A stretch of DNA of 64,000 nucleotides from Auriscalpium vulgare. Taxonomy: Eukaryota > Basidiomycota > Agaricomycetes > Russulales > Auriscalpiaceae. This document shows positions 10,190 through 22,244 of this stretch, piece after piece. The DNA lies in assembly GCA_019915015.1 (NCBI GenBank), contig JAHBBC010000026.1:372001-436000 (forward strand), read 5' to 3'. The translations under genes and the position numbers were made by a program. Position 1 is the first letter of the stretch. Every line of letters begins with the position of its first letter. The notes beneath the pieces are model-generated. The model saw only the letters and a program-made list of their open reading frames with translations, was not told where the DNA came from and did no database searches.

Positions 10190-10600
10190 GAGCTTTACAA
10201 AGAAAGCATTGCGCTTGGGCATACGTAGGCGGCAGCTTATGGAAGAGATGAGGCAAACAAACATTCAGAGAGATTCACTCGCGCAGGAAAACGGACGTAT
10301 CGTCGCTGTTTGTCAATCTGGCTGGCAGTGTGACGCAATAGAATGGGACTCCGACAACTCCAGCTAGCTCCGTTGCACGATGTCTGCCTCTGGTCGAGAC
10401 GAGGTTGGCACGAGAGTCCTCGCAGGCAAAGCGCGGTCGGCGCGCGGGCCCACATCTAGGAGCGCGATCTCTGCAACACCTTGGAGTATCTGGGTCCCGG
10501 GGACGGCGACGGGGATGAGTTCGATGCTGGAGGACTGGAGCGCGCGCAGGGGAGACGTGGCGCCTCCGAATGCGTCGTACTCGTCCACGTTCTGGAGGCA
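10190..10600 (-). pseudogene. Common-promoter family, 3' fragment
   Basis: The minus strand has VPGTQILQGVAEIALLDVGP followed by the decayed counterpart of the WANSRANLVPIT segment (compare 50.2 kb), then the diagnostic intron block: a TACGTCCGTTTTCC start (here preceded by GA instead of G) through CTCATCTCTTCCATAAG. The 5' half and promoter block are absent and the frame breaks. It resembles the locus at 37243-38088 most. Confidence 0.5.
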
Positions 10601-10639
10601 CGGAGCGGAGGTCCTGTCCTATGTCCTTCCCATTCTACC

Positions 10640-13600
10640 ATCACCGAGCAGGCGCGGAGACCTCGAGGCCGGAAGCGCCAATGGCGAAGTGAGATCACGC
10701 CAGCGCTTGGCAAAGTCCGAATGCGCACGGTGGACATTTCGGAAAGAATCCGGTGCTGCGGATGACAAGCATGGACGGATTAATATTGGGGTGACGCATC
10801 GCAATCGTGTAGGCTCAGCGAGATACGCCATCGTCCACTCTTGCTCGTGCTCCTTCAGCGCTGCGGGTTCAAATGCAGGGGCCCGGGAGGAGAAGCGTGC
10901 CGCGCATATGATGGAATGATGACCGATAGCCCTGGGTGAGGTCCCAGTCCGGTGCCGAACGCCAGCGAGTATTCTGTCGGCGCTCCTCCAGAGTCGTTGC
11001 GCCGACGTCGGCCTCTGTCGATGGATGGCATGCCGTGGATGCAGGCGATGCGTAAAAAAGACGGAAGCTTCACGGGGCTGTTCCCAACGTTGTCGCGCCG
11101 ACGTTGGCCGCTGATGGACATTTCGCGATTGCACGCACTGTGAGTCATTGACGAAGAAAACGGGGTGAGAGCTGGAGGCCGGGGTATGAGCTGGCGGGCA
11201 GAGCGACAGTGTAGCCAAGGCTCGGGCCGGAGCGCCGCGCCGCGCCGGTGAGCCCGCGGAGAGTGTCCGCCGCAGCTGCTGAGAGGAAGGTCGACAGCGT
11301 AGGCACCCCAACCAGACTTGCTAGACGTGGCGGACGAGTGAAGAATATGTATATGTATATTTAAATGCGGCGTGAGCCCTCGAGAGATAGAGCGGCAAGA
11401 GTTGCTGATGACGTAGTAAGCTGGACGCGTCTTGATATTTTCGGCCTTCTGCTGAGTGCTCTAAATCCAGTCCACATTTTGCATTCGCTGCACGAAACGT
11501 CAGTAGATGTGTCTGGATACCACAACAGTCCACAATTGAACTTACCCGGAACATGCGGTAATCGCTCAACACCACAAAGTCCGCACCGATCTCTTTACAC
11601 CCGCGCGTCAAGTCCGCCACGTCCGCCGGGGACAGCTCCCGCGTCGCCGTCACCAGTCCCAATAATGGTAGCGCCTTCAGAGCTTCCACAAGAAAGCGCA
11701 GAGGCAGCTGGTCGTCCTTTGTGATGGCATGGTAGCCGACATGCGTGAGAGTTCGCGGGAGAACCACAGCCATCGCGGGGCGCACCGCAAACACGAGCGT
11801 CTCCAGCCTCGCACAGCGGTCGAGTATGGCTACCGGGGGCAGTGCGCCATCGGGTAGGACGAGCGACGTGAGGCTCTTGAGCAGGGATGTGCTCGTGATC
11901 GCACCCACACAAGGCGGGTATGCCCATTCGACGGTCGACATCTCGAGCTTGCGCAGTGCGGACGTGTCCGTGCCCTCCAACAAGCATCGTGCGAGGGTGG
12001 GGAAGCTCCAATTGATGTTGACGCTGTGCGGTAATTTCAGCGGCACAGGCAGGGGGGCGTTGGACGCAAAGTAGAACGAATCGTACATCTCGAGGCACCG
12101 CAGGCTCGGCCAGAGTTGGACGTAAGAGGCGACAATTTCAAACTCGATGTTCGTGTGCAGGTACTCGATCCGGAGTTCTAGCGCGCGCAGCCCGTCCAGT
12201 AGGAAGGGTGTAGATGTATTGGTGGTGACGGTAATAGAGAGGCAATTCACATTCGGACAGAGCGCGAGCAGGGTGAAGAAAATGTCGTTTGTGGTCGACA
12301 ATGGATTGAACGCGACGCTAGTGCTTCGGACGTACGTCCCGAGGAGGCAGTTTTGCAGCAAGACGGGGAGGAGCCGGTCGATCTTGTGGAGATTTGCTGC
12401 GACGTCGCGGGGCGATATGCAGCGGAAGAGAAGCCGCTGAGCGGGAGTTGTCCACATCTTGCAGACAAGGGAGCACGCGGAAAGCGTGCGGTAGTCAATA
12501 TCGATGTGCTGTGAGTTGCGATAGACCCATTCGATGATCTCGACGTGGACGTCGTGTGGGAGAGCGACCATTGCTGCGCTGCCCGAGAGCTCAGTTTGAC
12601 CCGAGCGAGTCGGAATAGTAGTGGCAGACGTACTTTCAGAGCGAGAAAGCTTGGCACTGGCACTGAGACCAGGTGCAGAGAGCTGAGTGAGTGCTGGTCT
12701 TAGATGGCGACACAGATGGAAGACGATGAGAACGCTCGGATGCGGGCCGGGGCTGCACGCTTTGCCGGATTTCCCACGCGCCGCCACAGGCGTCGTCGAA
12801 GTGCAGTTGCTGGCCTTTGGCTCGCGATCGAGTTCTTGCTCTGCTTTTGCTTTCTTACTCCTCCTGCAACAGCGCTGAATACTCAAGGGAGCGGCCGGCA
12901 ATGCCAAGGACGGGCCTGAAGCCGCCTTAGTGCGCGGTCATGCTGCCAGCTAGCAGATCGAATGACCGGCCTGACGTGCGTCGTATTCCTCTACTTTGTC
13001 CCTTTGTTGTCCATCTGAGTCTCTATCATCGCTCAATTCAGAGTAACGCACCGCCTGAACGCGCAAGATGCTGAACCATTCACAGTCCGTTGGCTGTCAA
13101 GGCTTGCGACCCAGGAGAGTGTAAGGAAGACGGGCAGGTCGGTCGGATGGGCGGCATGATTATTGAAGGTGCGCCGAACATCCACGTTCCTTTTCCGCAT
13201 CGCTCACGCATCTTTGAAGGCCGCACGCACCATATCTGCCTCACGACGGAATGAGCCCCGCCCGCATACCATGGCCTCGCATAGACACCCGGGGTGCCAT
13301 CGGGCGACCGTCGCTTTGATGTCCCCCTGCCCGCGTCCGGGTACCTAGTTCGTTTTGTCCTGGCAGCGTATCCTCCTCTACCTCAAAGCCAGTTCGCACG
13401 TCCTCTTCCTCCTGCGCCGCGCGGTGATCAAATTGGTTGAGGATACGCGGCCCCGCCCCAGTTCGTCCCTCGTATGCAAAGACCGGCGTCAGCTGTCCGT
13501 CTACTGCCGATTGCCTGGTCTCCCATCCCTCACTTCCAATCATCCACATCTCCAGAGCATCGCCGTCGACGCGCCCCCACGATTGGAACCGTCAACATCC

Positions 13601-14130
13601 GTGGATACAACCTAGTGCCTGCCGCGACGAGCATGCGGCGATGGGGATGAAGTGTCGGGCCTGAGACCTGATTGCCGACTATCATCGTCACTATCGGCGC
13701 CAGCGCTTGCATCTTGCAGAGGTGCGATATGTTCCACAGCTCACGCCATGTTGATTCTCATCTTGGCGACAGACGAGGCTCGCGAATCGACTCTTCTGGC
13801 AGAGGCGACATGTCATATGCCCTGTGCTCGCTGAGGCGGAAGAGAAGAACACGGGCGCTGCCGTCTGATTCAACTGTGCATGGTAAGCAGGACAACGAGC
13901 TGCGCTGCTCGAAAATCTGCTCACGTTCCTCCAGAGTTTGTGGGCGAGAAGAACAAGCAACAGCTTCGTCTCATCGCCGCGCTGTGCGGGCTGTTGTATG
14001 TACTCCGTATTTCGCATGGAAATGCAAATCTATCTCCCGTATGCTCATATCATACACACCTCGATGTCATCGGACGTCTCGATCGACGGGCGCGCCTATA
14101 CGTTGTGATTTCCGCTAAAGTGGAGCGCAA
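10640..14130. repeat. Segmental duplication, copy A
   Basis: Blocks throughout this segment match, in the same order and orientation, blocks at 19.6-24.2 kb. Examples: 10655-10740 with 19625-19730; 11060-11170 with 19880-19985; 11395-11780 with 20345-20660; 12745-12790 with 20680-20705; 12800-13060 with 21370-21560; 13140-13580 with 21790-22240; and 13690-14020 with 23900-24290. Copy A retains an intact F-box gene; copy B does not. Confidence 0.65.
11461..12571 (-). CDS. F-box protein (350 aa, two exons)
   Basis: Exon 1 is 11546-12571, starting MVALPHDVHVEIIEWVYRN. The 58-nt intron 11488-11545 (GTAAGT...GTGCAG) leads to a 27-nt last exon encoding RMQNVDWI. The F-box spans about residues 4-50 (through CSLVCKMWTTPAQRLLFR); the rest is leucine-rich, with LALCPNVNCLSI, LWPSLRCLEM, LDRCARLETLVF and LPLLGLVTAT marking the repeats. 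Longer open reading upstream of 12571 exists but lacks family similarity, so I start at the MVALP methionine as in the gene at 1-682. Expected role: SCF substrate receptor. An internally deleted duplicate lies at 20310-20705. No lesion seen. Confidence 0.85.
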
Positions 14131-14412
14131 GTCGGAGTATGCGCCTTGTTTTACACGCGGCTCCGATGCTAAGTAGCATTCCCTATGAGAGACAACCATC
14201 ATGCTAACCGCTCTAGGCTTGCCACGTGTTTACCACATGCCATATCTGATCCCTTTGTCCTCAATTCCATATATGCGCGCACGCATTTCGATCCCTTCTG
14301 CCATCATCCTTACGAGGAATTCGAGGTGAGTAACAGTCTTTTGTTCAATGGGTTTTCCCCTCATCACTGGCCGAACGCGCAGTACGTCTTAAGCCGTCAA
14401 CGTCTACAAAGA

Positions 14413-16382
14413 ATGATGAGCTCTAACGCCGGGTGCGTCCAGATCATATTTAACGTCTTGTCCACGACTAATTATGTGCGCACAGATCCCAGTCAGCTCG
14501 ATTCTGGGATCAAGTCGCCAGTACACGCATCAGAGAGCTCGGCAATGTTCCTGTTTTCCACACCGACCACGACTCGCTGGACATCTTGGACGAGCAGGCT
14601 GCATCTCTGCAGCATACACTCACGACGGTTTCCGCGCAGCTGCAAGCCGAGGAGACCCATATGAAAGCTGTCATGGAGTCCGTTCTCGGGCGCTACACAC
14701 AAGGCATGCGCGCCATACAACTCGCAATCTCCTCGGCACACATCCGTCGCAACGCCTACCTTCCCGTGTCCCGCCTCCCGCCCGAGATGCTTGCGAAGAT
14801 ATTCCAGTTTCTCGTCCTTCTGGACTTGGAGTGGACGAGCGAAGGCCTTGGGTGGATTGCTGTCACGCATGTCTGCGCCAGTTGGAGGGCAATCGCCCTG
14901 GGTTGCCCGAGTCTCTGGACGAACGTCACGTTCCGGCTCGGCATGGAATGGGCGGAGACCATGCTCGGCCGCTCCCGGGGACTCCCCCTCACCCGATTCA
15001 TCGCATCGGAGCCAGGCCGCTGGGACACCGTACTGATAGGCTCCCGCGCGCAGAGGCTCATCTACGACAATCTGGCACGGACACGCGAGTTCCACTTCAA
15101 GTTGGCATATGAAGTCGTCCCGTTCCTTCCCACCACGTCTGCGCCTCTGCTGGAGATATTGGATATCCAAGCAAATGTCCAAGATCAGAACGCGCTCGCG
15201 TTTCATGCGGACTTCCTAGGTGGGAACACTCCTTCCCTGCGCTCTCTCCGCGTTTCTACGAACGCCCGCTTCCCATGGGCCTCTCCACTCCTGCGGAATC
15301 TCACGACTCTCGAGATATTTCAAAAAGCCGTCCCTATTGACGATCTTTGGACCGAAGGCGAAGATCCCGAGTTGCCTTCCATCGCGGAGATAATCGAGGT
15401 CCTCAAGCATCTGAGCCATTTAAAGAAGCTCGCGCTGTACAACGTCGCTGTCTCATCTCCTAACGTTGACATAATCGACGTCGCTGTCCTAACATCTCTC
15501 GAGTATCTCGACCTCTACACCACTGTCATCGACGCCACCGCCCTACTTGGTCAGCTTCACATTCCCAATGCCGCAGTGATGCATGTGAATGTCTTCCATG
15601 GGGACGAATCGGCGCCGAACATCAGGACATTCTTCGAATGTCTTGTCTCTTCTGTGTCTCTTCCCGGCGAAGAACCGCGGCCGGGAGGCATGATCAAGAA
15701 GCTCCACATCAGGGACGGCAAGGACAACAGCGACCGAGGGATAGAGGACGTCATCGAATTGCGCGCATGGTCGCTTGGGGACAGGGCGTCTGTCTTCACG
15801 GCCAACCTGTGGTTGAACTTCCGCTCCCCAACTCGGTCGACATCCGTATGGAAGCAGCTCCGCGTGCAAGAAACTGCCATGTCCGTGCTCGCGTCAGTAC
15901 ACCTCGAGGAGCTCGTGCTCGCCGACGGCGCGCAGTGGTCCCAGCTGGCATGGGCGCGGGTGCTCGCCAGTGCGCCGCAGCTGCGAAACATCGAAGCACG
16001 CAGAGATACAGCTGTCTGGCTGTGTGCGCTGCTTTGCCCTGGGCGCAAGAAAATCTCAGAACTGCGATACGACGGACGCGCTGACTCGCGGCTTACCGCC
16101 GAAGAACGAGATGCTGTCGTGCCCCGCATACTGCTGCCCGCTCTCATGTCAATCAAAATCATTGCGGTGGACTTCTCAGGGAGCCAAGACGTGTTTATTG
16201 GTAGCGGTCGCCGAGTCGAGTCCGCGACCCTTGGCGAGGAGCAGCCTGCCTGTCTGGCCGCCCGAGCGATGGACGGAATGCCGCTGAGAGAGCTGGATTT
16301 GACGAGGAGCAGTATATCTCCGGAGGTTGTCCAGAGCCTGCGCGATGCAGTGCCGGACATGGTGGTGATTTGCCGGACATGA
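14413..16382 (+). CDS. F-box protein with N-terminal coiled coil (638 aa, two exons)
   Basis: Exon 1 is 14413-14432 (20 nt, MMSSNAG). The 53-nt intron 14433-14485 (GTGCGT, CTAAT branch, GCACAG) joins in phase to exon 2 (14486-16382). The protein has a heptad-like region (LDEQAASLQHTLTTVSAQLQ), then the long-class F-box LPVSRLPPEMLAKIFQFLV...WIAVTHVCASWRAIALGCPSLW at about residues 100-160, then about 470 residues of leucine-rich repeats ending RDAVPDMVVICRT. It belongs to the same class as 33764-35566 but is clearly diverged. Intact as read. Likely an SCF adaptor; substrate unknown. The 14413 start rests on the splice model; without it the first in-frame codons lack an ATG. Confidence 0.82.
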
Positions 16383-17326
16383 TGGTGATTCTTTTGGCCC
16401 CAGGTCTACACCGTCTCATATCCGTCGCCCGAAGTATTATGGTGAACATCTCTGGTGTCGCGTTCCTACTTTGGCTCATTTGGATCACTCCTTAGTCCAC
16501 GCCGAGCATTCACGACTTCATTACGACCTATCACGGCTCGTACGACGATACAATGATATGTACCCATCTGAACGAGAGTCCTGTTGGACGTATGGAATAC
16601 GCTGCGTGCTGCTCATGCGTGAGGTCAAATAGTAGTTGTCCCATAGCGCCGTGCATGGTCCGTCCTGGGCCAAAATCGGTCACCACTAAGTATGTCGTCG
16701 AGGCCATGAGATGGCTCACAAAGAGATCACAGCTCCACGTCTCCATACCATGATATCTTTGCCATTCGTACGCTGCGGTACCCGGGACATACCGTGGCCA
16801 GTAGACGTGTCGAGTTGCCTCGCAGCCAAGCAGACGACAAACAGTGACTCAATGCACCCGCAACTTAGACCTCTCACCTCATCTACATGACGGAATACTC
16901 GGGCGGTCGGTTCGCAAGCAGATGTTGGGCCTCCACGAGAAGGTGCCAACGAAACAGAAATTACTCGACGTCGGAAATCACGCACATAGGCTACTAGCGG
17001 CGTTCCCGCTTGCCGCTACCCACATTGCTAGGTGTCCATGGCGTGTGCCTTCCAGACTCGCCTGTTGCACCCACTTATTCGTGCGCAGCGAGCAAGCGAA
17101 GCGCGGAGGTAAAGATGTTTTGCAGACACGCACAAGACACTCTTTTTCGCCAGTATCCGCGCCTGGTCAAGCTGGCTGCTCGGGCACGGCGGGCAACCTC
17201 AGAGCTGAGTCTCCAAACGTTGTCGGACAAAGGCTTCAATTCATCTCTGGTGTAGGTCAGATATAATGTAGATCCAAGCTATCTTCTGAATAGATATTTC
17301 GACAACAAGACCCAACATACCCAATG
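16383..17326. other. Intergenic stretch, nothing recognised
   Basis: Between the F-box gene and the 3' end of the 359-aa gene. Several short open frames on both strands show no domain or repeat. The stop-proximal 16360-16385 repeats GATTTGCCGGACATG-like sequence twice. Confidence 0.4.
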
Positions 17327-18532
17327 TCAATAGCAGTGCCCACGGCGGCCCGCGTTTCCCCAGTAATCAGCGCGCTGGATCTCCCAAAACTTCTCATCGT
17401 CGGAGTGACCCTCTCCATAGTACTCATCCTCGTATTCCTCCCCATCGTCCCAGTCTTCTTCGTCCTCTTCTGCGCCGAACGTCCCATCGCCTGCGTCGAT
17501 GCCGTCCTCCATACCAAGCCAGTCCTTGCGCGCGCGGATGGCCCAAAACATGACGGTCACGATGCCGCCCTCGCCCCAGCGGCCCTTGCTGCGTATCGGC
17601 TTCCCATACGTCAGCTGCCCATCCGGATGTAGGTCAGCGCACGCCCATCAACCGAGCATCATCGCGCGCACGCACCTTCAGCTTGCAGAACCCCTCAAAT
17701 AGCTCCTTCCCCTCCCCGCCGTCCCACACCTTGCGCATCTTGAAGAACCCCATCCCCTCCGCAATCTCGCTGCGATCGCCGCCGGGCCCCACGTCCAGGA
17801 CCATGTTCGCGACGTACGCCTGGCCCTCGCCCACCCCGGACTGGTGCGCGGACTCGCGCTCGCTGAACGCCACCGTGCGCGTCTTCCCGCCGACGAGGTA
17901 GATCGGCTCGAGCGGCTCGCGGGTCAGCACGTTGCAGACCTCGTCGCACGCGAACTTGCCCGCCTTGCCGCCGTCGCGCAGCGCGATGCGCGCGGAGTAG
18001 TCGTCGGAAGCGGCCTGCTTGAGGAGCGTGGCGTGCAGAGACGCGTACTGGGGTGTCGTGGCGCCGTCGGGGAGGTGTTCCTCGGAGAGATCTTCGAGCT
18101 TCGTGGAAAAGAGGTCGAATTTTCCGTCGAAGACCGCGGGGAGGAAGGCGGGGTGCGTGTCTGGGGGTGGCGAGGAAGGCGCAGCAGGTGCAGGTGGCTT
18201 GCTCTGGATAGCGCGCGTTTTTTCCGAGCTCGTTGGCGCGGGGGCGGCGGATTTTGCATGGGTAGCTCCGGCAACACGGTTGGAGACGGGTTTCGTCGCG
18301 GCTACTTTGACTGCCGCAGACGCGCTCTTTGCCACAGCCTTCTTCCTTCCAGCACTGACAGTACCGCTCTTGTCCTGGAAATCGGCCAGGATTGCTTGCT
18401 CCTCCTTCAGTTTCTTCCTCGCCACCGCCGCCGCCGCCGCCCCTTTAGGCCATCCAGTGAGCGCGTTGTCACGGCATAACCATCGAACACGATGGAAGGG
18501 AGCTCACCTGTGAGTTTTCTCTTCCCGGGCAT
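17327..18532 (-). CDS. Hypothetical protein with acidic C-terminus (359 aa, three exons)
   Basis: Exon 1 is 18508-18532 (MPGKRKLT), then intron 18443-18507 (GTGAGC...CTAAAG), exon 2 17676-18442, intron 17615-17675 (GTGCGT...GGGCAG) and exon 3 17327-17614; all phases join. The N-terminus is basic with an alanine run and ARKKLKEEQAIL, followed by an Ala/Ser/Pro-rich linker to about residue 100. A folded-looking middle follows (FDLFSTKLEDLSEEHLPD, TREPLEPIYLVGGKTRTVAF, QAYVANMVLDVGP, GFFKMRKVWDGG), then LTYGKPIRSKGRWGEGGIVTVMFWAIRARKDW and a Glu/Asp-rich tail (EEDEEDWDDGEEYEDE). The basic start suggests a nuclear protein. I do not recognise the family. It has no copy elsewhere in the window, unlike its neighbours. 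Confidence 0.8.
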
Positions 18533-19610
18533 TTCGTGCAAGTTTGGTAGGGGGATCGGTACTTGTCAAGGGTTGTGGTAAGAGACGACGACGTGTTTTT
18601 GCTGAGGTCGTGCCATAACGCGTCGGGTCACATTATTGTCACGATCGCGGTGTTGTGACCTGCGTTACTATGAGCACCACCGAGAAGTAGTCAGCCTTCC
18701 AACGTCGGGCGACGCTGCTTCAGTCTGCGTCGCCTTCATTAAATTATGATCGTGGCAGTAAAGAAGCGGGGAAGATTATGTCCAGGCCGGCCAATAAATG
18801 AGCGCCGCGGCGAGCTGCACGGGCGACTCCAATATTGAGTACCGCGCCCAGGCTAACACCACCTCCGTCGCGCTTTGCCAGCAAATTCCAATCGATCCTC
18901 CCCTAGCCTGCCGTTCATGATCTCGCAGTGCTTCCCCGCTGCCCCGTGGTGCCGGCATGCCAAGATTATCTTCGAGCCAAACTGCAAGGTGCACTGCCGT
19001 CAGCAATGCAATGAGCCGGCCAATCGAACAAACTCACGTAGGCATTGCGCTTTCTACAGAATGCCTGGCGACGGTCGGCCTGGCTGGGGCGATGGATCGA
19101 CAGTCGACCTCTCTTCTTTCGTGTACTCTAGTTCTGTAGAGCAACTCATAGTATTCGCGGGGGTAGTCAGCTTGGTATCCGCAGAGATAAAATACAGATG
19201 CTCACGATTATATATCTAACTGCTCATACGCACACGAACATGATGATGATCGTCTGGTACTCGTGCGCTCCACGAACTCGACGCAGCGAGCCTAAACGTA
19301 CGAATACTCAGTATGAAAGCGGGAAACGCAAGGATGTGAAAACATACGACTTCTCGGGTAGTTTCGATTTGAGCTGGAAGAGACCATATCATTCAGCATT
19401 TCTAGCGCTCGTACAGCAGCGCTCTGGCATGAACACGATGGCAAAAAAATTGGCGGGAACAGGTGGACGTGAGGAAGGTAAATCAGTCCGGGTGAGGTAC
19501 CCCAGCGATTGACCGTGACATGATCTGCGCCGCGGCCAACGCTGACTCCTTTGGGAGGCGCTGACCGTAGGCCTTGGAATGGCTGTTTTGTCCTGCGTCT
19601 TGTTTCCGAC
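18533..19610. other. Intergenic stretch with one dispersed repeat
   Basis: The first about 250 bp are the upstream region of the 359-aa gene. At 18885-19100 lies a repeat shared with 32055-32290. No gene is supported. Confidence 0.45.
18885..19100 (+). repeat. Dispersed repeat, copy 1 of a pair
   Basis: Contains GCCGTTCATGNNCTCGCAGTG, a CCCCGYGGTGCCG segment, CAGCAATGCAATGAGC and GGCATYGCGCTTTCTACAG; the same blocks in the same order are at 32055-32290. No terminal repeats or coding frame are visible. Confidence 0.5.
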
Positions 19611-20309
19611 TCCCTCATGGCCGAACGTAGAGACCTCGATGCGAAAGAAAAACGTCGAAGATTTGGAGTGAGATCGCGCCAGCGCACGAAGGCCGTCACA
19701 AAGTCGGAAAGCACACACTCGACATTCTGGTGAAGAGCCTGGGGAAGCGAGGAAAGCTATCGTCCGCTCTGGCTTGCAGTATTGCATCACTGGGATTTTC
19801 GAGGCAGGGTAAGGGAACAGAAGAGAGGCGTGAGGAACAAATGATGGGAGGATGGGTGGGGTGACGTTCCAGTCCAGTGGCGAAGGCTTGACGGAGCTGT
19901 TCCCAGCGTTGTGTCGGCCGCTTTTGATGGATATGCTGCCAATGCACTGTGAGCAACCGGTGAAGGAAACATGAGGCAAGTTGGAAGTCGGTATATGATG
20001 GTAGAGAGTGCGACAGCGCAGCGCGAAGGTATTATATTCCAACATGAGAATATTGAGGATGTTTTGTGCGACAAGGTGTCGCCAGCGGATAGCACAACAG
20101 TCGTGGGCCCGTCGAGCTTCGACGATGAGCGCGAATGATCCGTAGGAGCGACGCGGGTGTAGAATTGGGTTGTATAGAGAAAGGGCCGTGCTATATGAGG
20201 GTATGGCGCGCACGGTGAGGCAGTTGTCGGAGAGGAAAGTGGACAGCGCGTGCATGTCAACCAGCGTGCCAGATGTGGTGAAAGACGGAAGGGCATGGGT
20301 ATGCATGGT

Positions 20310-20705
20310 TTAATGCGGCGTAAATAATCGAGGGTTGGTCTTGCCAAGCAGCAAGAGTTGCTGGCGACGCCGCCGTGGCTGTGTGCGTCTTGATATTTTG
20401 AGGACCCGTCCGCCTTGGCCCACAATTGAACTTACCCGGAGCATGCGATAATCACTTAACGTCACGAAGTCGACACCGATATCCTTACACCCCCGCGTCA
20501 AGTCCGCCACGTCCTCAGTGGACAGCGCCCGCGTCGCCGTAACCAGTCCCAAGGATTGCAATGCCTTCAGAGCGTCCAAAAGAAAACGCAGAGGCAGCCG
20601 GTCGTCCTTCGTGAGGGCACGGTAGCAAACATGCCTGAGAGTCCGCGGGAGTACCACGCAGTGCGCGATGCTCGATGCGGGGCGCTTTGCCGGATTTCCC
20701 ACGCG
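20310..20705 (-). pseudogene. F-box gene relic with internal deletion
   Basis: The minus strand keeps VVLPRTLRHVCYRALTKDDRLPLRFLLDALKALQSLGLVTATRALS...VDFVTLSDYRML, closely matching the C-terminal part of the gene at 11461-12571, including the GTAAGT donor. Immediately upstream the sequence jumps to GGATTTCCCACGCG, which in copy A lies about 200 bp upstream of the start codon. So roughly 0.9 kb covering the start, F-box and most repeats has been deleted, fusing promoter-side sequence to the 3' end. The last micro-exon is also missing. Confidence 0.7.
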
Positions 20706-21012
20706 CGCTGGTCGCCCATCCCGGATTGATCCCGGACTACCACCAGGTTTACGATTCCTTTGAATCGTTGCTTATGTCATCTACATCCAGCATTTTTTCG
20801 ACCCCATGCAACGATCATCTGTGTCGCCTTTTTTGGGAATTCACTCCCACGCTATGTCCACTCACATCCACTTGCACTTTCACCTTCCTCTCATTTGCCC
20901 GGAATGATTCACATACATTGCTCCATTTGCAGTATATTTCAGACCATAGAGCACCTACAGAAGCTGCAAAACAGTGATATATTGCAGGGCTTGAACAGCA
21001 GTAGCAGAAAGA

Positions 21013-21067
21013 CGATGACATCACTCCGGGTTTTAAACACAATTTAAGACCCCGGAATGACATCATC
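21013..21067. repeat. Imperfect inverted repeat (hairpin)
   Basis: Arms of about 24 bp, GATGACATCACTCCGGG... and its near-complement ...CCCCGGAATGACATCATC, separated by about 6 nt. It sits in the AT-richer segment present only in copy B of the duplication. Could be a relic of a small transposon or a protein site (TGACATCA). Confidence 0.45.
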
Positions 21068-22244
21068 GCTGACATTATTACACGTGATCATGTTGATATT
21101 ATGTTGTTTACTCAAAACGTGCCCCAGCCCAGGGGTCGTAACCTTGCTCCGATGCAGGCTCAAGGCTGGCCAGCAGTGACAACCCCATTTGGTGCTTAGT
21201 ACCGGTGGCTTGAGAGAGCACGCATGTTACCGAAGTGTTTCAGGGATAGTGTTATAGCATTAATCAAGTAGTCTTCATCATTATTTCATGTACTTGCAAT
21301 TGTACAGAGTTACAGGATCATCCAGCCCTGTATTGAGCTTGGAATCGTACTGCCGCGCTAAGCGTCGGCCCACTCCCAGCAAGTCTTGTTTTGCTCTTGC
21401 TTTCTTACTTTTCCTGCGAGAGCGCAAATTACTCGAGAAACAGCTGGAAGTCCGAAGGATGGACCTGAATCTGCGTCTTTGTACTCGGTCAGCCCGTGCT
21501 GCCAGCTGGCAGATCCAATGACTCCCGGCCTGACGTGCGTTGTATGAGCACTCTGCGCTGTCCATCTCGCTGATCGCGCAACTCCCAACACCGTACCCTA
21601 GACCCTGCAAACATACCATATCGCAGCATTGTCATCCCACGTCGGAATGCGCCGGGAGCCCGCGCCGCACCCCGCTGGCGGCTGTTGGCTGCCCGATCTC
21701 CCGAGCTGTGTCTCGAGCTCGGACGAGCTGAAGGCCCCAGACGATGGATGGTTTACGCCCTTCAGATACCGAGACTTGCGAGCAGGGAGGAGGTCAGTAA
21801 AGCGGGCAGGGCGATCGGACGGGCGGCCTAATTATTCACGGTGCGCCGCACATTCACGTTCCTTTTCCGCATCGCTCATGCATCTTTGAAGGCAGCCAGA
21901 CGTGCCATCTTCGCCTCACAACTGCATCAATTGCATCAATTGCAGCCCCACACTGTGGCCCGTGGCCACCCAAAGATGCCATCGCGCGACCAGTGCTCCG
22001 CTGTCGTCCTGCTCGCGTCCGGTATCAAATTTATTCATGCAGCGTACCGTTCTCGACCTGAAATATCCAGCTCGCACATCGCCTTATTTTTGCGTTGCAT
22101 GATGCGCCCTTCAACTCAGGATATGCATGCCCCTCCCTACTCCGACGGAACGTATGCAACGATCGGCGTCAGCCGTCCGTTAACTGCCCATATGCCTAGT
22201 CTCCCATCCCTCATCCCCGACCACACGCATCTCTGGCGCGCGGT

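Noticed and set aside
12572..12907. N-terminal extension of the F-box gene at 11461-12571
   Set aside because: Open and in frame, but it does not resemble other family members, which start at the MVALP methionine; the region matches non-coding sequence in the duplicate at 21.4 kb.
19389..20425. Open frames of 305 and 212 codons on the minus strand
   Set aside because: They overlap in different frames and cross the duplication; the paralogous segment at 10.6-11.3 kb does not conserve either reading frame.
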